NCBI RefSeq assembly: GCF_015645445.1
Contig: NZ_JADOGI010000048.1
Span: 1 to 54,888 of the forward strand
DNA length: 54,888 bases
DNA from: Nonomuraea cypriaca
Lineage (GTDB): Bacteria > Actinomycetota > Actinomycetes > Streptosporangiales > Streptosporangiaceae
Direction of reading: 5' to 3'
Positions 24,668 to 33,483 of the stretch are shown here, piece by piece. The translations under genes and the position numbers were made by a program. Under the pieces are notes generated by a model. The model saw only the letters and a list, made by a program, of their open reading frames with translations, made no database searches and had not been told where the DNA came from. Every line of letters starts with the position of its first letter. Position 1 is the first letter of the stretch.

Positions 24668-25669
24668 CTAGTCGTGCGACCTGCCGGACTCCAGGATCGG
24701 CAGGACGCCCTGGCTCCTCGCGACCATCACGAGCAGCGGCGATCGGTCGGCACTGGGCAGCACCAGTTCGGTGACGTTCCCGCGCGCGGTCTGCTCGGGC
24801 TCGCCCAGGTCCCCGTCCCTGATGCTGAGTACGCACTCCACGGACGGCGCCGCCGAACGTACGAGCTTCTTGCCGGCGTGGCGCAGCCAGCGCAGCTCGC
24901 TGTTCAGCCGCCGCCACGTCGCCGGGATCATGGCGGGCGCCTCGGCCCTGGTCGCCAGCGTGAACGTGATCCGCCCGGCCGACCCGAACCGGTCGCGCAT
25001 CACGGGGTTGAGCACGAACATGCCGGTGCGCAGGGGGCGTACGCCGCGCCGGTTGAGGTTCACCAGCCCGCCGCTGCTGATCAGCGTGTAGAACTCGCAG
25101 CGCCCGGCGTCGAGCGTGTCGGGGTCGAAGTCCACGGCCGGCGGCTCCTCGAGCACGACCTTGTCCAGCCGTACCCCGGCCACGCCGTCGGGCGCGACCC
25201 GGTCCGACACGGCGTCGCGCAGCTCGGAGGAGATGCCGTCGCCCTCCCTGATGTCGAGCGCCTCGACGCAGATCAGGCCGTCGTCGGGGATCTCCTCCGG
25301 CGCCAGGTCGAAGGCCACCCTCGCGTGTGACCTGCGGCCCTTCAGCAGCACGCACTGGCGCAGCCGGCCCTGCGAGCGGATCTGGATGAGACGCGGCAGG
25401 GTGCTCTGGGGCTCGGTGTTGCCGGTGTGCCAGCCGCTCACCGACAGGTCGTCCACCGACAGCGACATGTGCACCCGCAGCGCCCGCCCCTGCGCGGACA
25501 CCTTGAACCCGAGCAGCGCTGACGTCTCGAACCTGCCCACGATCTGGCTGCCCCTTCGCAGCCGGTCGGCCACCTGCAGGGCGGCGATCCGGCCGCTGTT
25601 CAGGTGCGCGGGCGGGATCGCGGGAAGGATCACCTGGTCCAGGTCGGTACCGGATCCTGCGCTGCTCAT
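24668..25669 (-). CDS. Hypothetical protein (333 aa), coupled to the upstream glycosyltransferase-like gene
   Basis: The ATG at 25669 overlaps the stop of the upstream gene (ATGA). The protein has no signal peptide or membrane helix. It looks beta-rich in two similar halves: VSAQGRALRVHMSLSVDDLSV and FVLNPVMRDRFGSAGRITFTL. I do not recognise a domain. The coupling to a capsule-type synthase-like protein suggests a role in a surface polysaccharide, but this rests only on the neighbourhood. Confidence 0.7.
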   Translation of the reverse strand: MSSAGSGTDLDQVILPAIPPAHLNSGRIAALQVADRLRRGSQIVGRFETSALLGFKVSAQGRALRVHMSLSVDDLSVSGWHTGNTEPQSTLPRLIQIRSQGRLRQCVLLKGRRSHARVAFDLAPEEIPDDGLICVEALDIREGDGISSELRDAVSDRVAPDGVAGVRLDKVVLEEPPAVDFDPDTLDAGRCEFYTLISSGGLVNLNRRGVRPLRTGMFVLNPVMRDRFGSAGRITFTLATRAEAPAMIPATWRRLNSELRWLRHAGKKLVRSAAPSVECVLSIRDGDLGEPEQTARGNVTELVLPSADRSPLLVMVARSQGVLPILESGRSHD

Positions 25670-26874
25670 CGGACGCTCCTCGCGGGGGTGAGTGTGGTGG
25701 CCAGTCCGGCCGGGTCGTGGAAGTCGAATCGGGTGAGTACGGGCTCGCGCCGATCCCACATGCGGCGTACGGCCTCGAAGAGGGGATCGCCGTCGCGCTC
25801 GGCGTGCTCCAGGTTGACGGCGAACGCGTTCGCGTAGTCGGTGTCGTGCTCCCAGTGCGGCAGCAGGTGGGTGGGCACGTCGGCGCCGCAGCGGCGCAGC
25901 CAGAGCCACAGCCTGGCGCGCTCGCGCTGGTCGGGGCCGAGAATCGTCTCGCCCTTGGCGTGCTCGGCGATGGCCGCGGCGAGCAGCGAGCGGTGCTCGG
26001 ACGGGGTGCGCACCACGTGCGTGGCGCCGCAGGCGCCGCCCTCCGACCAGCCGGCCTGGATGACGGGGATGCCGAAGGCGGGTAGATCGCTGTCGCCGAA
26101 CGCGACGCCCACGTCGGTCATGCTCCAGAGCAGGTTCGGGGACAGGTCGCCTGGCACGCGCCTCATCCGGGAATGCGGGTCGGGCACGGGGTCGTGGAAC
26201 AACCAGTTGGCCGACTCGTCCCCGGCGGCGAACCGCACCGTCGCGTCGAACAGCTCCTTGTCGTGTCCAGGCGTGTGGCCGTACACCGTGATCGTGGGGC
26301 GGTCGGGGTCCAGGCCCAGGCGGGCGCAGCCGTAGTAGCGCAGCTGGCGGCGCTCGGTGGCGGTACGGACCTCGTAGCCGCTCTTCGCCCGCCAGGCCAC
26401 CCGCTCGGCGCTCGGCGCGATCGTCTCCCGGCGCGGCCAGACGTGACGTTCGAAGAACGCGGCGACCCGCGCGGGCAACTCGTCGCCGATGGAGCACGGC
26501 CCGTGGTCGGGGAACAGCGCGTACGCACGCAGCGCCCCTCCTCCCTGGACGTGCACGACCGGGACCTCCCTGGCCGGCTCGCGCTCGGCCCGCCCAGTGA
26601 CCAGCGCCGCGGGCGGGACCTCCGGCCGGAAGTCCTCCACCGCCCCGAACGCCTCGCCCAGCCGAAGCCACTCAGGATCCCCGAGTACGACGAGTCGCGC
26701 CGAGACCACCCGGCAGATCGCCTTCGCGACCATCAGCGTGCGAGCGACGAGCCTGATGTCCTCGCCGTACGCCTCCGCCACGACACACCCGTCACCGCCC
26801 GAGTCTTCGCCCCAATATGTCCGGGCCGCGGTGAGCAGGCGCTCGACGTGCTCGCCATCCCCGACTCGACACAT
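25666..26874 (-). CDS. Hypothetical protein, possible capsule/teichoic-type glycosyltransferase fold (402 aa)
   Basis: The start chosen is ATG at 26874, because GGAGG lies five bases before it; a GTG at 26889 is in frame. The C-terminal half looks like a GT-B acceptor/donor domain: RPTITVYGHTPGHD, then ANWLFHDPVPDPHSRM, LLWSMTDVGVAFGDSDLPAFG and IPVIQAGWSEGG, a layout seen in capsule synthases that use CMP-Kdo or CDP-glycerol donors. The assignment is tentative. It is the first gene of the run 26874 to 23647 (this, 333-aa unknown, MarR, STAS). Confidence 0.6.
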   Translation of the reverse strand: MCRVGDGEHVERLLTAARTYWGEDSGGDGCVVAEAYGEDIRLVARTLMVAKAICRVVSARLVVLGDPEWLRLGEAFGAVEDFRPEVPPAALVTGRAEREPAREVPVVHVQGGGALRAYALFPDHGPCSIGDELPARVAAFFERHVWPRRETIAPSAERVAWRAKSGYEVRTATERRQLRYYGCARLGLDPDRPTITVYGHTPGHDKELFDATVRFAAGDESANWLFHDPVPDPHSRMRRVPGDLSPNLLWSMTDVGVAFGDSDLPAFGIPVIQAGWSEGGACGATHVVRTPSEHRSLLAAAIAEHAKGETILGPDQRERARLWLWLRRCGADVPTHLLPHWEHDTDYANAFAVNLEHAERDGDPLFEAVRRMWDRREPVLTRFDFHDPAGLATTLTPARSVR

Positions 26875-27144
26875 AAGCCCCTCCACCAAGTCCAGGAATA
26901 AATGCCCTGCTAGAGGTTGCCAGACCGGCTCGGGCCCGCTTGGCCGTCGACACGCTTCTTTGCCGGAGGCTGGCCGAAACTCAGCCCGCGCAGAAGAGAC
27001 GGGAGCGGCACGATCGAAACTGTGCCGGAAATCACCGTGTACATCCGAACCATCCGGCGCCCGGTGGTGTCCAAGTTTTTACATGGAGCACGTCATGGCG
27101 GGGTTTAGGATGCACCCTATTGCCAAAGGGAGAGGTACTACCAC

Positions 27145-29295
27145 ATGAGTTCCCCTATGTCGAGTCTCGCGCGCCTCACCGCGGCGGCGGTGGCGGCCGG
27201 CGTGGTGGCCGCGGGCATCGCGCTGCCCGCGGTCGGAGGCACGGGAGCGATGTTCGTCTCGGCATCGGAGGATCTCGGCATCAAAGCCGAGGAGCTCAAG
27301 GAACCCCCGCTGGCGGAGAAGACGACGGTGCTCGACGCCGAGGGCAACCAGATCGCGCAGTTCTACGAGGAGTACCGCGAGAACGTCAAGCTCGAAGACG
27401 TGGCCGACGTCATGAAGACGGCCATCATCTCCATCGAGGACTTCCGCTTCTACGAGCACGGCCCGATCGACATCGAGGGCACCATCCGCGCCCTGGCCAA
27501 GAACCTGACCTCGGGCCGCACCGCCCAGGGCGGCTCCTCCATCACCCAGCAGTACGTCAAGCAGGTCCTGCTCAACTCGGCGACCACCGAGAAGGAGAAG
27601 AACGCGGCGCTGGAGGCCAGCTACGCGCGCAAGCTCAGGGAGCTGCGTTACGCGATGGCGGTCGAGGAGAAGTACACCAAGGACCAGATCCTGGAGAAGT
27701 ACCTCAACATCGCCTACTTCGGCGCCAGCGCCTACGGGGTGGAGGCGGCGGCCAAGCGCTTCTTCGGGGTGGACGCCGCCCACCTGAGCCTGGCGCAGGC
27801 CGCGACCCTGGCCGGCGCCGTGCAGGACCCCAACTCGACGGACCCCAACGTGAGCAAGAAGCACCGGGAGCGGCTGCTGAGCCGGCGCAACCTCGTGCTC
27901 GACACCATGGCCAAGCTGGGCAAGATCACGCCCCAGCAGGCCGCCGACGCCAAGGCCGAGAAGCTCGGCTTCAAGGGCACCCCGCTGCCGGGCGGATGCG
28001 GGGACAGCAAGTATCCGTACTTCTGCGTGTACGTGCGCAACGAGATCCTGAGCAACCGGGTGTTCGGAAAGTCGGCCACGGCCAGGAGCCAGTTCCTCAA
28101 CCGGGGTGGCCTGACGATCCACACCACGATCGACCCGGGGATGCAGAAGGCGGCCGAGCAGGCCATCAAGAAGCACGTGTACGCCTCGGACGACCCGGTC
28201 GCCTCCGAGGCGCTGGTGGAGCCGGGCACGGGTCAGATCAAGGCCATGGCCGCCAGCCGCAAGTACGGCCAGAACAAGCGCAAGAAGGAAATGTCGTACA
28301 ACGTGGTGGCGGACGCGGCGCACGGCGGCGGCGTCGGATTCCAGGCCGGATCGACGTTCAAGACGTTCACCCTGGTCACCGCGCTCAAGCAGGGCATGAA
28401 GATCAACGAGGGCTTCACCGTCGGCAGCGGCTACCGCGCCCCCTACTACTCCACGTTCAAGAACTGCAAGGGCGAGAACATCGCCGACCCCTCCCACACC
28501 GTCACCAACGACGAGGGCGGCGGCGGCTTCAAGTCGCTGGCCACCGGCACCTGGGGCTCGGTCAACACCTTCTTCATGCAACTGGAGCAGAAGGTGGGCC
28601 TGTGCAACGTGATCAACACGGCCAAGTCACTGGGGATCAAGCGGTCCGACGGCCTGAAGCTGACGGAGTTCTCCACCTTCACACTCGGGACCAACGAGAT
28701 GGATCCGGTGACCGTCGCCAACGCGTACGCGGCCATCGCCGGACACGGCAAGTACTGCGCCCCCATGGTGGTCACCAAGATCGTCGACCGTGACGGCAAG
28801 GAGAAGGACTACCAGCCGAAGTGCAAGCAGGCGCTGGACGCCGAGGTCGCGGACGCCGCGGCGGACATCCTGTCCGGCGTGTTCACCAAGGGCACCATGA
28901 GCGGCGTCGGCGGCATCGGCCGCCCGGCCGCCGGCAAGACCGGCACCACGGACGATCAGGCCACCGCCTGGTTCGCCGGGTTCACTCCGGACCTGGCGGG
29001 CGCGGTCAGCATCGGCGACCCGAGGGGCGCGCAGCAGCACAAGCTCAACGGCGTCACCATCGGCGGGAACTACTACGCCAACGTCTTCGGCTCCTCCGTT
29101 CCCGGGCCGATCTGGAAGGACACCATGATCGCCGCGCTCGAGGACGTGCCGCCGACGGACTTCACCCCGATCAACTCCGCCCGTTTCGGCGGCTGCGGCA
29201 GTAGCTGCCAGCCCGTCGAGCAGGTGCGGCCCGAGGAGCCCGAGGAGGGCGACGACAGCGAGATCGAGGACGCGGACCTGGCGGAGATCGGCTGA
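27145..29295 (+). CDS. Class A penicillin-binding protein (transglycosylase/transpeptidase)
   Basis: A 716-residue bifunctional wall synthase. One N-terminal membrane segment (residues 8-32), then GT51 transglycosylase with SIEDFRFYEHG (catalytic Glu98), GGSSITQQYVKQ and KYLNIAYFG; then the transpeptidase with S-T-F-K near residue 402, SVN near 473 and KTGT near 598. Gly- and Glu-rich tail at the end. It polymerises lipid II and crosslinks stem peptides at the outer face of the membrane. It is divergent from the 26874 operon. A Cys-rich insert (GGCGDSKYPYFCVYVRNE) lies between the two domains. Confidence 0.95.
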   Translation: MSSPMSSLARLTAAAVAAGVVAAGIALPAVGGTGAMFVSASEDLGIKAEELKEPPLAEKTTVLDAEGNQIAQFYEEYRENVKLEDVADVMKTAIISIEDFRFYEHGPIDIEGTIRALAKNLTSGRTAQGGSSITQQYVKQVLLNSATTEKEKNAALEASYARKLRELRYAMAVEEKYTKDQILEKYLNIAYFGASAYGVEAAAKRFFGVDAAHLSLAQAATLAGAVQDPNSTDPNVSKKHRERLLSRRNLVLDTMAKLGKITPQQAADAKAEKLGFKGTPLPGGCGDSKYPYFCVYVRNEILSNRVFGKSATARSQFLNRGGLTIHTTIDPGMQKAAEQAIKKHVYASDDPVASEALVEPGTGQIKAMAASRKYGQNKRKKEMSYNVVADAAHGGGVGFQAGSTFKTFTLVTALKQGMKINEGFTVGSGYRAPYYSTFKNCKGENIADPSHTVTNDEGGGGFKSLATGTWGSVNTFFMQLEQKVGLCNVINTAKSLGIKRSDGLKLTEFSTFTLGTNEMDPVTVANAYAAIAGHGKYCAPMVVTKIVDRDGKEKDYQPKCKQALDAEVADAAADILSGVFTKGTMSGVGGIGRPAAGKTGTTDDQATAWFAGFTPDLAGAVSIGDPRGAQQHKLNGVTIGGNYYANVFGSSVPGPIWKDTMIAALEDVPPTDFTPINSARFGGCGSSCQPVEQVRPEEPEEGDDSEIEDADLAEIG

Positions 29296-29448
29296 CAACG
29301 CGGACAATCTGGTCACCAACATGACTGCCACGGATCTGAAGGGATTCCACGCCGTCGGATATGACAAATCGGGCATAAAAATATGGCGTGATCAACGCCC
29401 GGCACAAAAACCTCTACCGGTTACCAACGCCCCTAGCTGAGCAAATTC

Positions 29449-29478
29449 GGAGTGCGTCCGCACAATGGGACGCACTCC
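29449..29478. promoter_or_regulatory. Perfect 11-base inverted repeat upstream of celR
   Basis: GGAGTGCGTCC and GGACGCACTCC are separated by eight bases. It lies 77 bases before the celR start and 41 bases before its CelR box. No U tract follows, so it is either an operator or a terminator for the PBP gene (stop at 29295). An 8-base pair, GTTACCAA at 29420 and TTGGTAAC at 29510, brackets it, which would extend the foldable structure. Confidence 0.5.
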
Positions 29479-29518
29479 CTGCAAAGCCCCTATTAACAGC
29501 GGCGAAACATTGGTAACG

Positions 29519-29532
29519 TGGGAGCGCTCCCA
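29519..29532. promoter_or_regulatory. CelR/CebR operator, celR promoter
   Basis: Perfect 14-base palindrome TGGGAGCGCTCCCA, the sequence bound by CelR of Thermobifida and CebR of Streptomyces. It ends 22 bases before the celR start codon, so the regulator probably represses itself. Confidence 0.9.
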
Positions 29533-29554
29533 GGCTCTTTCCGCGAGGTGCTCC

Positions 29555-30526
29555 ATGACCGAGCAGCCCACACTGGCACAGGTGGCGGCCGCTGCAGGGG
29601 TTTCCCCCGCGACCGCATCCCGAGTCCTCACGGGCTCGGTGCGGGTCAGCACTTCAACCCGCCGCCAAGTCTATGACGCCGTGTCCCGTATGGGATACGT
29701 ACGACAGCGCGCGCCACGGGGAACGGCCGCCAAAACCCTCGCCGACGGCGTAACGGCGGTGATATGTGACCATCTGCCCCGTCTGTTCTCCGAACCCTAC
29801 TACGCCAGGCTCCTGTCAGCAGCGGGCGCCGTGATCAACGAGCACGGCACCCACCTCATGGTGACGACCGTAACGCCCACTTCATCCACCCTCCCAGCGT
29901 TATCCGGCGCCGTGCTCATCGTCGGCGCCAGAGAACGCCACCCCTTGGCGATCAAGTTATCCACCTCGGGCATCCCGGTACGCAACATCGGCCGGCCGCC
30001 CCACGACCTCAAACTGCCGTACGCCGACGTCGACAACCTCGACGGCGGCAGACAGGCGGCGGAGCACTTCCTGCTGACGGGCCGCCGTAACGTGGCGGCC
30101 ATCGGCGGTCCGCCCTCGTTACCGGCCGCCCGTGACCGGCTGGAGGGGCTCGTACGCACCCTGCAGGCGGCAGGCGCCCCCGACGTGCCGGTGGCGTACG
30201 GCGACTTCACCGCCGCCTCAGGCACCCACGCCATGCAATGGTTGTTACGCCACGCTCCAGGCCTTGACGCCGTCTTCGTCGCCTCCGACCTGATGGCGGC
30301 GGGCGCGATCCAGGCCCTGCGCCGGGCCGGGCGCAAGGTGCCGACGGACGTCGCGGTGATCGGGTTCGACGACGCCCCGGTCGCCAGGCACACCGTTCCC
30401 GCCCTGACCACGATCCGCCAGCCCGTCGAGGAGCTCGCCACGGTCGCCACCCGGCTGCTCCTGTCGGGGGCCGCGGGGATCGATCCCGTCCTCCCCACGG
30501 AATTGGTCGTCCGTGAGTCGGCTTGA
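29555..30526 (+). CDS. celR: LacI-family cellulose-utilisation regulator (CelR/CebR-like)
   Basis: A 323-residue protein with a LacI helix-turn-helix at residues 6-27 (TLAQVAAAAGVSPATASRVL) and a periplasmic-binding-like C-terminal domain (AVLIVGARE, DGGRQAAEHFLL, DAVFVASDLMAAGAI, VIGFDDAPVARHTVP). Members release the operator when cellobiose binds. The 14-base operator occurs before this gene and before GH12, GH48 and GH6 in this window, which supports the assignment. ATG at 29555 follows GAGGTG. Its last 14 bases overlap the start of the Ser/Thr kinase gene, so the two are co-transcribed. Confidence 0.9.
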   Translation: MTEQPTLAQVAAAAGVSPATASRVLTGSVRVSTSTRRQVYDAVSRMGYVRQRAPRGTAAKTLADGVTAVICDHLPRLFSEPYYARLLSAAGAVINEHGTHLMVTTVTPTSSTLPALSGAVLIVGARERHPLAIKLSTSGIPVRNIGRPPHDLKLPYADVDNLDGGRQAAEHFLLTGRRNVAAIGGPPSLPAARDRLEGLVRTLQAAGAPDVPVAYGDFTAASGTHAMQWLLRHAPGLDAVFVASDLMAAGAIQALRRAGRKVPTDVAVIGFDDAPVARHTVPALTTIRQPVEELATVATRLLLSGAAGIDPVLPTELVVRESA

Positions 30527-31781
30527 ACCTGGGGACGTCCTGGCCCGCCGGTATCTGCTGCTGGATCCGCTGGCCCGCGGGGGCATGTCGGTCATCTGGC
30601 GTGCCTTCGACCAGTCCCTGCACCGGATGATCGCCGTCAAGGTGCTCACCGCGTCCCTCCACATGGACCACGGCGAACGCATCAGCGTACGCAGCGAGGC
30701 CCGCGCCGCCGCCAGGTTCATCCACCCCGACACCATCGAGATCTACGACTACGGCGAGACCGTCACCACGAGCGGCGGCGTCGCGGCCTACGTGGTGATG
30801 CCGCTGCTCGACGGCACGCCGCTGGCCGAGCGCGTCGAGGCGGGCCCGCTGCCGTGGACGGAGGCGGCGGCCATCGCGCTGCGGCTGGCGCGGGTCCTGA
30901 TGGCCGGGCACGCCCGCGGCCTGGTCCACCGGGACGTCACGGCCGAGAACGTGCTGCTCACCGCCGACGGACCCAAGCTGCTCGACTTCGGCATCGCGGC
31001 CTGGGCCGGCGATCCCGAGGACGACCGCGGCACCCCTCCCTACGTCGCCCCTGAACGCCTGCTGCGGGTGCCCACCCATCCCGCGGTCGACGTCTACGCC
31101 CTGGGCGTGCTGCTGCACACCATGCTGACGGGGCGGACTCCGTACCCGGAAACCACGTGGGAGGAGATCGAGGTGGCCAGGCGGACGTCACCGCCACCGA
31201 GGGCGGCCGGCGTGCCGCACTCGGTCGCCTCGCTCTGCCAGAGCTGCCTGGCGCACCTGCCGGAGGAACGGCCCACCGCGGCGGAGATCGTCACGGCCCT
31301 GACCGCCGCGCTGAGCACGGCGACCCTGAGCCGCAACGTCAGGCGCGGCCTCACGGTCACGGGATCGGCGGTGATCGCGCTCTCCGCGCTGCTGTGGTTC
31401 CAGCAGGCGGAGGTCCCGCAGCAACGGGAGAAGGCACCGGTGCCGACGCCCTCGGCCACGGTCGCACCCACGGAGACGGCCACGGCCAAAATGATCGAGA
31501 GCTCGCCGTCGGCGACGGTCACGATCGACCAGGCCGTGACCGGCTTCACGAGCACGCTGGAGGCGAGGACGCCGTGCGGCGCGACCGACGCCGACGTCGT
31601 GCTCGATCTCAAACAGGTCCTGCACGCCACCGTGACGCCGCTGGGACCGTATGAATCCAGTACGGACAACGTCCGCCGCAAGCTCTCCGACCGGCTGCGG
31701 GAGGGCCGGCTCTCGCCCGCCTGCCTGAGCGAGCTGGAGGCCAGGCTCGACGTCATCGACGCCGCGATCAAGAGGAAGTGA
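30513..31781 (+). CDS. Membrane Ser/Thr protein kinase, co-transcribed with celR
   Basis: A 422-residue protein. Kinase domain residues 5 to about 265: Gly loop LARGGMSVIW, VAIK-type Lys in MIAVKVL, catalytic loop HRDVTAENVLL near residue 140 and LLDFGIA. The Lys normally found in HRDxKPxN is Thr here, while Asp and Asn are kept, so activity may be altered. After a juxtamembrane stretch there is one membrane helix (VTGSAVIALSALLWF), a Pro/Thr-rich linker and a 95-residue outside domain with two Cys but no PASTA repeat. GTG start at 30513 lies inside celR. A hairpin terminator follows. It may sense an extracellular cue linked to cellulose use; inferred from context. Confidence 0.88.
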   Translation: MSRLEPGDVLARRYLLLDPLARGGMSVIWRAFDQSLHRMIAVKVLTASLHMDHGERISVRSEARAAARFIHPDTIEIYDYGETVTTSGGVAAYVVMPLLDGTPLAERVEAGPLPWTEAAAIALRLARVLMAGHARGLVHRDVTAENVLLTADGPKLLDFGIAAWAGDPEDDRGTPPYVAPERLLRVPTHPAVDVYALGVLLHTMLTGRTPYPETTWEEIEVARRTSPPPRAAGVPHSVASLCQSCLAHLPEERPTAAEIVTALTAALSTATLSRNVRRGLTVTGSAVIALSALLWFQQAEVPQQREKAPVPTPSATVAPTETATAKMIESSPSATVTIDQAVTGFTSTLEARTPCGATDADVVLDLKQVLHATVTPLGPYESSTDNVRRKLSDRLREGRLSPACLSELEARLDVIDAAIKRK

Positions 31782-31784
31782 TAT

Positions 31785-31817
31785 CGAGGGGTACGGCCGC
31801 ACCAGCCGTACCCCTCG
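31785..31817. terminator. Hairpin terminator after the celR-kinase operon
   Basis: Perfect 13-base arms (31785-31797 and 31805-31817) with a seven-base loop, four bases after the kinase stop. It also serves the convergent GH12 gene (stop at 31863). Confidence 0.8.
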
Positions 31818-31862
31818 GATCGCCCGCGTCGTGCCCCTCGCAAAGCACGCCCGCGGACGAGC

Positions 31863-33224
31863 TCAGCCGCAGGTGTAGCCGCTGGGCACCTGCGTGTTCC
31901 CGTTCGGCCTGGTCGCCTGGTAGCCGAAGCTGGTGGAGGCGTTCGGTCCCAGGCTGCCGTTGCTCCTGGCCGTGACGGTTCCGCCGCTCACCGTGTAGGA
32001 CGCGTTCCACATGCCGGTGATCGTGTGTCCTGACGGGAGCGGGAAGGTGACGGTCCAGCCGCTGAGCGTGGAGGTGCCCCGGTTGGTGACGGTCACCGGC
32101 TGGATGACGTAACCGTTGTTCCACGTGGTCTGGGTGGTGGCGGTGGCCGCGCAGCCGCCGCCAGGCCCGCCGCCGGACAGGGTGGTGACGGTGACGACGG
32201 CCGACTGCGGCGAGAGGTTGTTCGCGCCGTCCCTGGCCTGCACCCGGTAGCGGTACGTGGTCGCCGGGCTCAGGCCCGTGTCGGTGAACGACGTCGTGGT
32301 GCTGGTGCCGACCCTGGTGAAGGCGTCACCGGTCGCGCGCAGCACGTCGTAGCCGGCCAGGCCGCTGCCGCCGGTGTCCGAGGAGGCGCCCCATCGCAGG
32401 GTCGTGCCCGTGGAGGTGGTGCCCGAGGCGGTGGGCGTGCCCGGCGTGCTCGGCGGCGAGGTGTCGGTGCCGCTGCCGCCCGAGCCGAACGAGAAGGAGT
32501 TGACCGCGAGACCGGCGCCGCCGATCCAGGGCTCGAAGCCGGCCTGGACGCTGGTGAGGTACCACGAGCGCTCGCCGTAGCCCCGGCTGACCACGTCGGA
32601 GTAGAACGTGTTGATGGAGAAGTCGAGCGAGGTCGTGGTCGAGCTGCGCACGTAGGAGATCACGTTCCAGCCGATGTTGCCGTACCAGACCTGCCAGGTG
32701 CTCCCTGCCAGGTTCGCGGTGCCGACCTGGGAGCCGATCGGCTGGATGGAGCCCTGCCTGTTGAGCCAGATCATCACCTCGGCGCCGGTGTTCTGGCCGT
32801 CGGTGCGCGGCGTGGGATCGAACCACAGGTCGTAGGAGGCGTTGTACGTCCCCGAGCCCGGATACGTCATGCTGACGCTGCTCCGCAGGCCGCCGAAGCC
32901 GCTCGCGCTCGCCTGCATGGGCAGGTTGCTGCCGGTGGTGCAGGCGGCGTAGTGGCAGCCGGCGTAGATCGACGGGTAGCCGGCGGGCGCGCCGCCGGTG
33001 CCGTTGTTGTGCGCCGACTGGGTGACGGTGAAGCCGCCGCTCTGGTTGACGTCGATGCACTGGGCCGTGCTCGCGCCCCAGACGTTGTTCTGCACGATGT
33101 AGCGGTTGTTCTGGATGCTCGCCGAGCCGTACTTCTCGCAGAGCACCGGGGCGGCCTGCGCCGGCGCGGCGAACAGGCCGGTGGCGAGTAACGCCCCGAT
33201 GATCAGGGTGTGCAGGTGCCTCAT
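31863..33224 (-). CDS. Endoglucanase GH12 with FN3 and CBM2
   Basis: A 453-residue secreted enzyme. Signal peptide residues 1-24 (cleavage after PAQA). Residues 25 to about 245 are GH12: nucleophile in AEVMIWLNRQG and acid/base in VQAGFEPWIGGAGL. Then a FN3 domain (TDTSPPSTPGTPTASG to VTTLSGG) and a C-terminal CBM2 (CAATATTQTTWNNGYV to PSGYTCG) that binds cellulose. It cuts internal beta-1,4 bonds in amorphous cellulose or beta-glucan. The ATG at 33224 was chosen over an upstream in-frame start because it begins the signal peptide; a CelR box lies 36 bases before it. Divergent from the LPMO gene. Confidence 0.93.
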   Translation of the reverse strand: MRHLHTLIIGALLATGLFAAPAQAAPVLCEKYGSASIQNNRYIVQNNVWGASTAQCIDVNQSGGFTVTQSAHNNGTGGAPAGYPSIYAGCHYAACTTGSNLPMQASASGFGGLRSSVSMTYPGSGTYNASYDLWFDPTPRTDGQNTGAEVMIWLNRQGSIQPIGSQVGTANLAGSTWQVWYGNIGWNVISYVRSSTTTSLDFSINTFYSDVVSRGYGERSWYLTSVQAGFEPWIGGAGLAVNSFSFGSGGSGTDTSPPSTPGTPTASGTTSTGTTLRWGASSDTGGSGLAGYDVLRATGDAFTRVGTSTTTSFTDTGLSPATTYRYRVQARDGANNLSPQSAVVTVTTLSGGGPGGGCAATATTQTTWNNGYVIQPVTVTNRGTSTLSGWTVTFPLPSGHTITGMWNASYTVSGGTVTARSNGSLGPNASTSFGYQATRPNGNTQVPSGYTCG

Positions 33225-33259
33225 GGCGTGTTGCTCCCGCTTCTCTGTAGAGGGAGGGC

Positions 33260-33273
33260 TGGGAGCGCTCCCA
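33260..33273. promoter_or_regulatory. CelR/CebR operator, GH12/LPMO divergent promoter
   Basis: Perfect TGGGAGCGCTCCCA 36 bases before the GH12 start and 211 bases before the LPMO start. It probably makes GH12, and perhaps the LPMO operon, inducible by cellobiose. Confidence 0.9.
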
Positions 33274-33373
33274 GCGTCAGACTCGCGGCCACTGACGGAA
33301 CCTGGCAAGCCGGTACGCCCCCGCCCGGCCGGTCGCATCCGGGCCACCAGGGGAAACCATGACCAAGATCGGC

Positions 33374-33384
33374 TGAAAGTTTCA
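33374..33384. promoter_or_regulatory. TGAAAGTTTCA palindrome, GH12/LPMO promoter
   Basis: A palindrome with a single central base, 100 bases before the LPMO ATG. The same 11 bases occur at 40864-40874 in the GH48/GH6 promoter. GAAA-N-TTTC palindromes have been described upstream of Streptomyces xylanase genes; the protein that binds here is not known. Confidence 0.55.
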
Positions 33385-33483
33385 CCGAGCGTTGTCGAAG
33401 AGTCGCCGAACATGATTCAATGCGCTGGCCGGGCGGGCTGTTCGTGGGCAGGTTTCCTCTGTCGTCAGCGCAAGGGAATCCCC

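Noticed and set aside
33225..33413. Upstream extension of GH12 (63 codons)
   Set aside because: It would place the signal peptide inside the protein and translate through the CelR operator.
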